A program made the position numbers and the translations under genes. Below are positions 9,076 through 17,091 of a DNA stretch of 64,000 nucleotides, one piece after another. This stretch comes from Chachezhania sediminis (GTDB lineage: Bacteria; Pseudomonadota; Alphaproteobacteria; Rhodobacterales; Rhodobacteraceae). The first letter of the stretch is position 1; each line of letters begins with the position of its first letter. The stretch is taken from the NCBI RefSeq assembly GCF_009765275.1, contig NZ_VOPH01000001.1, positions 930,001-994,000 of the forward strand, in the 5' to 3' direction. The notes under the pieces were generated by a model. That model searched no databases. It was not told where the DNA came from and worked only from the letters and a program-made list of their open reading frames with translations.

Positions 9076-10077
9076 ATGAAAAATGCACTGATGAGCGTCC
9101 CGGAAGCCGCCGGCCGTATACGCGCCGGTGCCGTGCTGATGATCGCCGGGTCGGAACAGGCGCTGAAGGCGCTGCCGGCCGGGTCGTGGATCGGCGGGAC
9201 CAGCGTCTATTTCGTGGCCGCGGACGGCGGCCGGATGGACAAGGACAACGTCTTCGTCACCGAACTGGACATGGCCCGGGACAGCCGCTGCCAGTACCTG
9301 TCGACCGGCGACCTGCACAACCTGACCAAAGACCGGTTTGACAGCGGGCTGTCCCTGATCATCCTTCCGGGAATGAGCGCCGCCCACCAGGAATTCGCCC
9401 TGCACGGCGCCAGCTATCGCGGGCTGTTCGACGCGCCGCTGATGGGCTGGATTTCCGGCGTCCACCTGGACGACCTGGGAACCGGGGTGCCCAAGGTGAT
9501 CGACGGCGGGACGGGCCGGATGTACGAAGACGGCGCCGTCCTGCTGCATGTCCGCCTGCCAGCGGGCCAGGTGGCCGATCTCGACATCGTCAACCTCTTC
9601 GTCCAGGACAGGTCCGCGCCACGGATCACCTTCGCCCAGGACGGCTTTTCCGCGCATCACGCCTTTGTCGACGGGCAGAAGGTCGATTTTGCGGACTGGG
9701 TGGCGCGAAATGGGATCGACACCCAACTGCCGCTGGTCGCCGATTATGCCGGGGCGATGATCAACGTCTCGTTCCAGTCCGTCGATGCCGAAAACGGGCG
9801 GGTCGATTTCTACGCCCCCGTGATCGCCGGGATGGAATACCGCCAGGCGAAAAGTCCCGGCGCCTATGCCGATGTCTTCGCCGCCAGCGTCACCGGCGAC
9901 GGCACGGCAGAGATCAGCTGCAACTGCATCCTGAACTACCTCTACGGGAAGCTGGAAGGCCACACCACCGGCAGCTTCACCGGCCCCGCCACCTTTGGCG
10001 AGATCGCCTATATCCTGATGAACCAGACCATGGTCCGGTTGAGCGTCCGGGCAGAACAGGCCAGCCAGGTCGCCTGA
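9076..10077 (+). CDS. Hypothetical protein, weak FIST-like appearance
   Basis: A 333-residue protein without signal peptide or membrane segments, preceded by a strong GAGGAGAGG ribosome site. I cannot place it firmly. The order of features (GGTSVYFVAADGG near residue 40, LPGMSAAHQEFALHG near 100, PLMGWISGVHL, then MYEDGAVLLHVRLP near 155) resembles FIST-type sensory proteins, in which a glycine-rich turn precedes a beta strand carrying a displayed-gene-product-like segment. This is an inference from pattern, not a recognised match. A Cys pair, SCNCILNYLYGKLEG, lies near residue 285 and could be a redox or metal site. It follows the small gene at 8859-9065 by ten bases. Confidence 0.75.
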   Translation: MKNALMSVPEAAGRIRAGAVLMIAGSEQALKALPAGSWIGGTSVYFVAADGGRMDKDNVFVTELDMARDSRCQYLSTGDLHNLTKDRFDSGLSLIILPGMSAAHQEFALHGASYRGLFDAPLMGWISGVHLDDLGTGVPKVIDGGTGRMYEDGAVLLHVRLPAGQVADLDIVNLFVQDRSAPRITFAQDGFSAHHAFVDGQKVDFADWVARNGIDTQLPLVADYAGAMINVSFQSVDAENGRVDFYAPVIAGMEYRQAKSPGAYADVFAASVTGDGTAEISCNCILNYLYGKLEGHTTGSFTGPATFGEIAYILMNQTMVRLSVRAEQASQVA

Positions 10078-10097
10078 CCGCCAGGGGCGGCGTGGCG

Positions 10098-10526
10098 TCA
10101 GGCCAGGTGCGCCGCGACCGACCGGGTGTGCGGGCGGTTGCGGTGTTCGAAAAGATAGATGCCCTGCCAGGTGCCAAGGACTGGCGCACCCTCGGCCACC
10201 GGGATCGACAGGCTGACCGGCAGAAGGGCGGCCTTGATATGGGCCGGCATGTCGTCCGGCCCTTCCAGCACATGGGTCAGATAGGACATCGACGCATCAC
10301 TGGCCGGCGGCACCAGCCGGCCGAGCCAGTTCAGCAGATCCACCTGCACGTCCGGATCGGCGTTTTCCTGGATCAGCAGCGAACAGGAGGTATGCCGCAC
10401 GAACAGTGTCAGAAGGCCGCCACGACAGCCCGACTGACGGACCCATTGCCGGACATGGGGCGTGAATTCGTAAAGACCCGGACCATCGGTCCGGATCTCG
10501 AATTCGGTCTGGAACGGACCCGCCAC
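10098..10526 (-). CDS. YjbQ/UPF0047 family protein
   Basis: Member of the YjbQ family, sometimes described as secondary thiamine-phosphate synthase activity; the physiological role is not settled. The sequence has the family landmarks: LTLFVRHTSCSLLIQENADPDVQVDLLNWLGRLVP, then YLTHVLEGPDDMPAHIKAALLPVSLSIPV, and GTWQGIYLFEHRNRPHTRSV near the C-terminus. The HTSCSL and DDMPAHIK motifs hold the conserved His and Asp. A GTG at 10526 is chosen as start because it gives the usual N-terminus and falls four bases after the upstream gene's stop. Starting at ATG 10562 would overlap that gene by 32 bases and add twelve unusual residues. Confidence 0.85.
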   Translation of the reverse strand: MAGPFQTEFEIRTDGPGLYEFTPHVRQWVRQSGCRGGLLTLFVRHTSCSLLIQENADPDVQVDLLNWLGRLVPPASDASMSYLTHVLEGPDDMPAHIKAALLPVSLSIPVAEGAPVLGTWQGIYLFEHRNRPHTRSVAAHLA

Positions 10527-10530
10527 GCGC

Positions 10531-10977
10531 CTAGTTGACCCAGACGCTGCCGTCCCGTTCATCACCGCAATAGCTGCGGGCGAAGGCGATGGTCATGTTG
10601 TCCCCCACCCGCTTCATGTCGAGCGTCAGGCCCGGAGACAGCGCCCCGCTGGGCGGCGGCGCGGCCGAGAACTGGGCGGTATTGCTGCGGTTCTCGGTCT
10701 CGCCCAGGCCGCGCGCGCGATACAGGTAGATCCGATGGGATGACGGCAGCTTTTCGACCCGCAGCCCATAATCCCCCGCCGCGCACCACAACTGCGCAGG
10801 GCTGGACCCGGCATTGCCCACCACCTCCCAGACGCCCTGCTTGACCGGGTTGACCGTCAGCTGGTTGATGGCAATGAAGGCGGCCGCCACTGTGGGAATG
10901 GCAACTGTGGCAATGCCGGCTGTCACGGCAGCCAGGCTGCCAAGGGTGCGGCGCGCACGCGAACGACGAACGTCCAT
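10531..10977 (-). CDS. Small exported protein, paralogue of the protein at 11151-11552
   Basis: A 148-residue precursor with a twin-arginine-rich N-terminus (MDVRRSRARRTLGSL) followed by a hydrophobic Ala/Val stretch and an AAA cleavage region, so secretion is likely. The mature part has two Cys residues, in ...AQLWCAAGDYG and ...FARSYCGDE, probably a disulfide. The spacing and surrounding residues match the neighbouring gene: W/FEV at the start, LWC/IWC, RIYLYRA/RIYVART, AQF/VQF and VGDxxTIxxAR(S/K)(Y/F)C at the end. Function is unknown. It is followed after four bases by the yjbQ gene and lies 173 bases downstream of its paralogue. Confidence 0.75.
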   Translation of the reverse strand: MDVRRSRARRTLGSLAAVTAGIATVAIPTVAAAFIAINQLTVNPVKQGVWEVVGNAGSSPAQLWCAAGDYGLRVEKLPSSHRIYLYRARGLGETENRSNTAQFSAAPPPSGALSPGLTLDMKRVGDNMTIAFARSYCGDERDGSVWVN

Positions 10978-11150
10978 GAACTCGGTCTCCGATTATGTGT
11001 CCCGCACATTTAGGGTATGTGCACGCATTTGTCCTCCCCTGCCCGCATCGCCGGCAGGGTTGCTACCGTGGCAACCTGCCGATCGTTTGTCCGGTCCACA
11101 ACTGTTCCGGCACATTTGGGCCCGACCTGCGCCGTTTGGATCAGCCCCGA

Positions 11151-11552
11151 TCAGATCCCGCCGGTAATGCCCTGGTTGCAGAACTTGCGGGCCATCTGGA
11201 TCGTCTGGCTGTCGCCCACCACAAAGGAATTCAGGCTGGGGCTGCTTGTGATCGGGGTGATGCCCACCGCCGCGGGATCCAGCGTGAACTGTACAGCGCC
11301 CTTGCGTCCGGTCACCTGGCTGGTGCCCATCGTTCGTGCCACATAGATCCGCGCCTGCCAGCTCGCCTTCAGCGTGTCGCGGGCATAGCGCGAGGCGCCG
11401 CACCAGATCCCGGCGGTGTCGCCGCTGTTGCGTGCCGTGATCTCGAACACGTTCGGATTGATCTGGTTGGCGGTATAGTTGCTTGCGGCCATCGCCGCCC
11501 CGGCAGAGGCCGCGATGATCGCGGCGGCCAGGCTGTATCGAAAAGTCTTCAT
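11151..11552 (-). CDS. Small exported protein, paralogue of the protein at 10531-10977
   Basis: A 133-residue precursor with a clear Sec signal peptide (MKTFRYSLAAAIIAASAGAAMA, cleavage after AMA near residue 22). The mature protein is about 110 residues with two Cys residues, in AGIWCGASRYARD and MARKFCNQG. It shares the domain pattern of the adjacent gene, so the two look like a tandem duplication that has diverged strongly. No enzymatic motif is seen; a small beta-rich periplasmic protein stabilised by one disulfide is plausible. It is preceded by about 190 bases that contain the rpoD terminator. Confidence 0.78.
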   Translation of the reverse strand: MKTFRYSLAAAIIAASAGAAMAASNYTANQINPNVFEITARNSGDTAGIWCGASRYARDTLKASWQARIYVARTMGTSQVTGRKGAVQFTLDPAAVGITPITSSPSLNSFVVGDSQTIQMARKFCNQGITGGI

Positions 11553-11702
11553 TGCAATGATCCACGCTTCAGGGAAACTCCATCGCCCGCTTCAACTATA
11601 GCGATGGCATGTCCGCCCGGCCACGCAGGTCTATCCCCGGTCACGTCCACGTGAAATCCAGTCAGAAGGTCAGCGTAAGCCAGGATCGATGGGGGCGGCA
11701 AC

Positions 11703-11725
11703 GAAAAGGGGGCCGAAGGCCCCCT
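11703..11725 (-). terminator. Rho-independent terminator of rpoD
   Basis: An eight-base perfect stem (AGGGGGCC/GGCCCCCT at 11707-11714 and 11718-11725) with a GAA loop. On the minus strand it is followed by TTTTCG, 20 bases beyond the rpoD stop. Confidence 0.85.
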
Positions 11726-11744
11726 GATCCTGCCCGCCCGGGCC

Positions 11745-13730
11745 TTACTGGTCCAGGAAGCTGCGCAGCTTGCGCGACCGGCTGGGATGCTTCAGCTTGC
11801 GCAGGGCCTTCGCCTCGATCTGGCGGATCCGTTCACGGGTCACGCTGAACTGCTGGCCGACCTCTTCAAGGGTGTGGTCCGTGTTCATGCCGATCCCGAA
11901 GCGCATGCGCAGCACGCGTTCTTCGCGCGGCGTCAGCGACGACAGCACGCGGGTCGTGGTTTCCTTCAGGTTTTCCTGGATCGCGGAGTCCAGCGGCAGA
12001 ACGGCGTTCTTGTCCTCGATGAAATCGCCCAGCTGGCTGTCTTCCTCGTCGCCGATGGGCGTTTCGAGGCTGATCGGTTCCTTGGCGATCTTCATCACCT
12101 TGCGGACCTTTTCCAGCGGCATCTGCAACTTTTCGGCCAGTTCTTCCGGGGTCGGTTCGCGGCCGATCTCGTGCAGCATCTGGCGGCCGGTGCGAACCAG
12201 CTTGTTGATCGTCTCGATCATGTGGACCGGAATACGGATCGTTCGCGCCTGGTCCGCGATGGACCGGGTGATCGCCTGACGGATCCACCAGGTCGCATAG
12301 GTCGAGAACTTGTAGCCGCGGCGGTATTCGAACTTGTCGACGGCCTTCATCAGGCCGATGTTGCCTTCCTGGATCAGGTCCAGGAACTGCAGGCCGCGGT
12401 TCGTGTACTTCTTCGCAATCGAGATCACGAGGCGAAGGTTGGCTTCCACCATTTCCTTCTTGGCCTGACGCGCCTCTTTCTCGCCCTTCTGGACCTGCTG
12501 GACGATGCGACGGAATTCGCTGATGTCCAGGCCCACATACTGGCCGACCTGAGCCATGTCGGCGCGCAGCGCCTCGACGTCGGTCGAGGACCGCTCGATG
12601 AAAGTCTGCCAGCCACGGCCCGGCTTTTCGGCCATTTCCGCCAGCCAGTTCGGATCCAGTTCGCGGCCGCGATAGGCATCGATGAACTCGCGCCGGTTGA
12701 TGCGGGCCTGGTCGGCCAGCTTCACCATGGAGCTATCCAGCGCCATCATGCGGCGGTTGATGCCGTAAAGCTGGTCGATCAGCGCCTCGATCCGGTTGTT
12801 GTGCAGGTGCAGGCCGTTGACCAGATGCACGATTTCAGACCGCAGCTTCTGATAGGTCGCCTCGTCCTTGGCCGAAAATGACCCGTCCTCGTTCAGCGTG
12901 GCCGAAATCCGGCTGTCCTGCATGTCGGACAGCATCTCGTAATCGCCGGCGATCCGTTCCAGCGTCGCCAGGACCTGGTCCTTCAGGGCCGCTTCCATCG
13001 CGGCCAGCGACATGTTGGTCTGATCGTCTTCCTCGTCATCGTCTTCCTTGATGATCGGGTTGCCGTCAGCGTCCAGTTCCGGGCCGTTGTCGTTGGCGGG
13101 CTTGCGCGCTTCGACCTTGGAACTGTCGACGATGGGCGCATCGGGGCCCACATCTTCGTCCAGCTGGTTGCCGAAGGTGGTTTCCAGGTCGATCACGTCG
13201 CGCAGAAGGATGTCTTCGCTCAGAAGTTCGTCGCGCCAGATGGTGATGGCCTGGAAGGTCAGCGGGCTTTCGCAAAGCCCCGCGATCATCGTGTTCCGGC
13301 CCGCCTCGATCCGCTTGGCGATGGCGATCTCGCCCTCGCGGGACAGCAGTTCCACCGACCCCATCTCGCGCAGGTACATGCGCACCGGGTCATCGGTACG
13401 GTCCAGCTTTTCGGTCTGGGTGTTCGCCAGCGTGACTTCGCGCGCCGTATCGGTCGTGACGACTTCGGTCGAGGCCTTGTTTTCCTCTTCCTCGGCTTCC
13501 TCGTCCTCGATGATGTTGATGCCCATTTCGGACAGCATCGACATCACGTCCTCGATCTGTTCGGAACTGACCTGATCCGGCGGCAGCACCTGATTGAGCT
13601 GGTCGTAGGTGATGTATCCCTTCTCGCGCGCCTCGCCGATCATCTTCTTGACGGCGGCCTGGCTCATGTCGAGCGAGATTTCCTGTTCCTGCTCTTCAGG
13701 TTTGCTGTCGTCGGTATCTTTGGGGGCCAT
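11745..13730 (-). CDS. rpoD: RNA polymerase primary sigma factor (sigma-70)
   Basis: Housekeeping sigma factor of 661 residues. Region 1.1 is near the N-terminus ([21 protein letters not shown]), then an acidic stretch, region 1.2 ([21 protein letters not shown]), the long non-conserved insert, and regions 2.1-2.4 ([52 protein letters not shown]). Regions 3 and 4 follow, with the 4.2 helix-turn-helix [20 protein letters not shown]. The ATG at 13730 is preferred to the open frame from 13781 because AGGAG lies seven bases upstream and MAPKDTDD is a typical start. It ends at the terminator 11703-11725. The neighbouring dnaG upstream is the common macromolecular-synthesis arrangement. Confidence 0.97.
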   Translation of the reverse strand: MAPKDTDDSKPEEQEQEISLDMSQAAVKKMIGEAREKGYITYDQLNQVLPPDQVSSEQIEDVMSMLSEMGINIIEDEEAEEEENKASTEVVTTDTAREVTLANTQTEKLDRTDDPVRMYLREMGSVELLSREGEIAIAKRIEAGRNTMIAGLCESPLTFQAITIWRDELLSEDILLRDVIDLETTFGNQLDEDVGPDAPIVDSSKVEARKPANDNGPELDADGNPIIKEDDDEEDDQTNMSLAAMEAALKDQVLATLERIAGDYEMLSDMQDSRISATLNEDGSFSAKDEATYQKLRSEIVHLVNGLHLHNNRIEALIDQLYGINRRMMALDSSMVKLADQARINRREFIDAYRGRELDPNWLAEMAEKPGRGWQTFIERSSTDVEALRADMAQVGQYVGLDISEFRRIVQQVQKGEKEARQAKKEMVEANLRLVISIAKKYTNRGLQFLDLIQEGNIGLMKAVDKFEYRRGYKFSTYATWWIRQAITRSIADQARTIRIPVHMIETINKLVRTGRQMLHEIGREPTPEELAEKLQMPLEKVRKVMKIAKEPISLETPIGDEEDSQLGDFIEDKNAVLPLDSAIQENLKETTTRVLSSLTPREERVLRMRFGIGMNTDHTLEEVGQQFSVTRERIRQIEAKALRKLKHPSRSRKLRSFLDQ

Positions 13731-14171
13731 ACGGTGCTCCTGCATACGGGTCGGGCGGCGGTGGGCAGAGGATTTGGACATTTAATGTGCCAAGATGGGG
13801 CGGACGGTCAAAGCATGCAACACGATCGTCGCTTGCGACCGGTCCGGATCAGGGACGGACTGTGTGTCGGTCTCTTCGTCATGTGGACTTTCTTGCGGCG
13901 GATCATCGTTCCATCGGACCTGAAGACCGGTCAGCCGGGATCGGGAACAGGGTGGGCCAAAGCGGCATCTCCGAGGTCAGGACACTAAGCATCACAACAG
14001 CTGTTACAACGGACAAAGTCCGCCCGGCATGCGGCGCGGACCTTAAGGATTGCCGCCGGGACTGACGTCCCCGGAAGCGAATCACCCTTCTCGATCCGAA
14101 TCATGTAGGGCGCCGAACCGATTCGAACACCCTTTAGCGGGACTTTTATTCGGAATCTCTACCAAAGTCGT
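13731..14171. other. rpoD-dnaG intergenic region
   Basis: 441 bases without a supported gene; it must hold the rpoD promoter(s). A perfect ten-base palindrome AACAGCTGTT lies at 13996-14005. No clear -35/-10 pair could be picked with confidence, and no hairpin with a T-run follows dnaG. Confidence 0.5.
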
Positions 14172-16142
14172 TCATTTGCCCCTCTTTTCCGGGTCAAGCT
14201 GGGACAGAAGCGCCTCGAATCGCTCCTTTTCGGACCGGTCGATCAGGACCCCGTTGGGCGCAACGTCGAAATCGACCGAACCCGCTTCGCGCGGGGTGGC
14301 GGCCTTGTGCAGCGCCTGGTTCGCCAGGCTCAGCCGTTGGGTCAGCACCTCGTTCTCTGCTGCGCCGATATCGTGTTCCGCCTCTTCCAGTTCAAGACGG
14401 TGACCGCGATCGGCCTCCAGCGTGGCCAGAAGCTCGGCGACGGTCATCTTGGCAACTTCGATATCCTGGCCCGGGCGCAGCGCGGGCAGGATCTTGACCG
14501 TCGGATCGTCCAGGATCCGGCCCACCGTCTCACCACAGCCGGCACGGTCCAGATCCGCTTCCAGCTGCGCCGCGTGATCGCTGCACGAGGCCAGCGTCAG
14601 CGCCACGTCGTGGTGGCCGGGTTCGCAGAACGAGAAATCCTCGATCCCGTCGGCGAAGACGGACACCAGGTCCGGCCGCCGGATCAGGATGGCCAGGACA
14701 GACCGTTCCTTCAGCACTTCGATGTCCCGCTTGCCCACATTGCCGGCCAGAAGGCTGGCCCGCAGGGTCGCCGTGGGGACGGCCGCGGTCTGGGCGCCTC
14801 TCTTCTGCCCCCCCCTGCCCGGGACGCCCTGTGGCATCGGCGCTCGGCGGGTCCGGGCGCGGAAGGTCTGCCAGGTCAGGTCCTTCAGCGCCTGGGTATA
14901 GTGGAACTGAACTTCCTTCGACTGGATCTTGGCCACCGCGTCCCTCAGGCGGCGGTCGAAATCGGCGCGCGCCTCGGGCGTGTCTACCGGCCCGTGCGCG
15001 ATTTCCCGGTCGAACAGCATCCTGACCAGGGGAATGGTCTTCTCCAGCACCGCCTGCACGCCCTTGGGGCCCTTGGCCCGGATCAGGTCGTCGGGATCCT
15101 GCCCTTCCGGCATCAGCGCAAAGCGCAAGGACTGCCCCGGCTGGATCAGCGGCAGCGCCAGATCCACGACCCGCCGCGCAGCGCGCAGGCCCGCCGTGTC
15201 GCCGTCCAGCGCCACCACCGGTTCCGGTGCCATGCGCCACAGAAGCTGCAACTGGGTTTCGGTCACGGCCGTCCCCAGCGGAGCCACCACCGCCTCGAAC
15301 CCGGCTTCGGACAGGGCGATCACGTCCATGTAGCCTTCGGCCACGATCAGGGGCTGCCCCTTGCCCGAGGCCGCCCGCGCGCGGGAATGGTTGAACAGCG
15401 TCCGGCCCTTGTCGAACAACGCGGTTTCAGGCGAGTTCAGGTATTTCGCGTTGTCGTTCGGATCCATCGCCCGCCCGCCAAAGGCGATAGCGCGGCCGCG
15501 GACGTCGCGGATGGGAAAGATGATACGGTTGCGGAAGGTGTCATAGGGCTTACCGCCCCGGTTCGACGGCCGCGAAAGCCCGGCGTCGAGGATCTTCTGT
15601 TCCTCCACACCCTTGCCCCGCAGGTGGTCCCAAAGCGCCTGCCAGGCATCGGGGGCAAAGCCGATTTCCCAGCGATCCAGCACATCCGCGCTCAGCCCGC
15701 GCTTTTCGGACAGGTAGCGGCGCGCCTCGGCCGCGGCCCCCGTGCGCAGTTGCAGGCGGAAGAACTTCACCGCCTCTTCCATCACGTCGACCAGCTGGCT
15801 GGACCGGTCCGCCTTGGCCTGCGCCACCGGGTCCGGGGCGGGCATGGTCATCCCGGCTTCGCGGGCCAGAATCTCCACGGCTTCCATGAAGTTCACGTTC
15901 TCGGTCTCGCGCACGAAATTCAGCGCGTCGCCCTTCGCGTGGCAGCCGAAGCAGTAGTAATAGCCCTTCTTGTCGTCGACGTGGAAGCTGGCCGACTTTT
16001 CCTGGTGGAACGGGCACGGCGCCCACATGTCGCCGCGGCCCTGGTTGGACTTGCGGTTGTCCCACATGACCTTTCGGCCCACCACCTGTGCCAGGCTGGT
16101 GCGCGCTCTCAGTTCATCCAGGAAACCGGGGGGTAGCGACAT
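14172..16142 (-). CDS. dnaG: DNA primase
   Basis: Synthesises RNA primers for replication. The 656-residue protein has the CHC2 zinc finger (C43, H46, C64, C67 in APCPFHQEKS...YYYCFGC), the catalytic core with RNRIIFPIRDVRGRAIAFGGR, and the TOPRIM motifs VAEGYMDVIAL and VALDGDTAG (acidic metal ligands). The C-terminal helicase-binding region is alpha-helical and ends HKAATPREAGSVDFDVAP. Length is normal. It is upstream of rpoD on the same strand with a 441-base gap, so a separate rpoD promoter is likely. Confidence 0.97.
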   Translation of the reverse strand: MSLPPGFLDELRARTSLAQVVGRKVMWDNRKSNQGRGDMWAPCPFHQEKSASFHVDDKKGYYYCFGCHAKGDALNFVRETENVNFMEAVEILAREAGMTMPAPDPVAQAKADRSSQLVDVMEEAVKFFRLQLRTGAAAEARRYLSEKRGLSADVLDRWEIGFAPDAWQALWDHLRGKGVEEQKILDAGLSRPSNRGGKPYDTFRNRIIFPIRDVRGRAIAFGGRAMDPNDNAKYLNSPETALFDKGRTLFNHSRARAASGKGQPLIVAEGYMDVIALSEAGFEAVVAPLGTAVTETQLQLLWRMAPEPVVALDGDTAGLRAARRVVDLALPLIQPGQSLRFALMPEGQDPDDLIRAKGPKGVQAVLEKTIPLVRMLFDREIAHGPVDTPEARADFDRRLRDAVAKIQSKEVQFHYTQALKDLTWQTFRARTRRAPMPQGVPGRGGQKRGAQTAAVPTATLRASLLAGNVGKRDIEVLKERSVLAILIRRPDLVSVFADGIEDFSFCEPGHHDVALTLASCSDHAAQLEADLDRAGCGETVGRILDDPTVKILPALRPGQDIEVAKMTVAELLATLEADRGHRLELEEAEHDIGAAENEVLTQRLSLANQALHKAATPREAGSVDFDVAPNGVLIDRSEKERFEALLSQLDPEKRGK

Positions 16143-16182
16143 GCTTCAGAATGCGCCCATCGGGGCACCCATGTCGAGTGCG

Positions 16183-16491
16183 TTACTGTTCGAGGCACAG
16201 CTCCAGCCACGCGTCCGCCAGGCTTTCGCGGCGGATCGTGCGCATCTTCTGTTCGTAGACCCAGGGGGTGACCAGCGGAATGGCGTTGTTGTACTGCTCG
16301 GGCCAGGTCGGGTTGGTCGCGGCGATCGCGGCCGGCACGTCCTGCTCCTTCACGCGGTTCTTCCGCGCCTCCTGGATCGCGGCCACGACCTGGGACTGGT
16401 AGGTGCAGCTTTCCTTCTTTGCGGCGGCCTCCTCGGCCACGGCAGGGACAGCCAGCAGGCTGGCGAGAACAATGGCGGCGGGTCGGAACAT
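16183..16491 (-). CDS. Small periplasmic hypothetical protein
   Basis: A 102-residue precursor. The signal peptide MFRPAAIVLASLLAVPAVAEE probably cleaves near residue 19. The mature protein has one Cys near each end (ESCTYQSQVV and LELCLEQ), consistent with a single disulfide closing a small helical domain, and a conserved-looking NPTWPEQYNNAIPLVTPWVYEQK core. I do not recognise a characterised family. It lies between soxG and dnaG on the same strand, 45 bases after soxG, but a functional link to either is not implied. Confidence 0.75.
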   Translation of the reverse strand: MFRPAAIVLASLLAVPAVAEEAAAKKESCTYQSQVVAAIQEARKNRVKEQDVPAAIAATNPTWPEQYNNAIPLVTPWVYEQKMRTIRRESLADAWLELCLEQ

Positions 16492-16536
16492 GTCTTGGTC
16501 TCCGGTCGTCGGGAATCGCTTGGCTCGGACCGGACC

Positions 16537-17091
16537 TTACAGGCGCGCTGCCACCGCTGCCATGGCCGTCTCGATTTCGTGCACAAGTGTGCCGGCCATC
16601 GACCGGAAGGCCATGATGCGATAGCCGGGTCCCTTCGCGTCGTCGTCCCGCGCGATGGAAACCGTCATATGCCCCAGATATGTGCGGATCGCCGCTCCTT
16701 CGCCAAAGACGGCGGGGCGCATGTCGACCGGCACCAGCCGGGCCAGAACCTCGTCCGCGCCCTCGCCCGACAGGCGCACCACGGCCCAGGCATCCGACTG
16801 GTCGGTCACCGCGGCCACGTTCGCCAGGTCCGCCACCGGGGCCGGGCCGATCAGCAGGTACTGGCCACGGCCGAACCAGATGACCCTGGCGCTGCCGCCG
16901 GCCGTGGCCGCGCCCACATCCGGCAGGGACAGGCCGAAGGCTGCGTCCAGCGCCCTGGACAGCGCCGCGTCCTGCCCCGAGAACGGAGCCAGCGCGGTCA
17001 GGCTGCCCGGGGTCAGTTCCGTCAGCGTGAAAGGCCCGTGTTCCAAGGGCAAAAGGCCCTGGCACGGGGTCGATGCAACCAGTTCAATCAC
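16537..17091 (-). CDS. soxG: Sarcosine oxidase, gamma subunit
   Basis: Gamma subunit of heterotetrameric sarcosine oxidase, which oxidatively demethylates N-methylglycine to glycine with tetrahydrofolate as one-carbon acceptor. The 184-residue protein has the typical pattern VIWFGRGQYLLIGPAP and the acidic QSDAWAVVRLSGEGADEVLARLVPVDM; it resembles a GcvT-like fold fragment. It overlaps the end of soxA by eight bases and is the last gene of the soxBDAG unit. Identification rests on this position as well as the sequence, since SoxG diverges quickly. Confidence 0.88.
   Translation of the reverse strand: MIELVASTPCQGLLPLEHGPFTLTELTPGSLTALAPFSGQDAALSRALDAAFGLSLPDVGAATAGGSARVIWFGRGQYLLIGPAPVADLANVAAVTDQSDAWAVVRLSGEGADEVLARLVPVDMRPAVFGEGAAIRTYLGHMTVSIARDDDAKGPGYRIMAFRSMAGTLVHEIETAMAAVAARL

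Noticed and set aside
14307-16136. 609-codon open frame on the plus strand
   Set aside because: Antisense to dnaG; no motif, no ribosome site.
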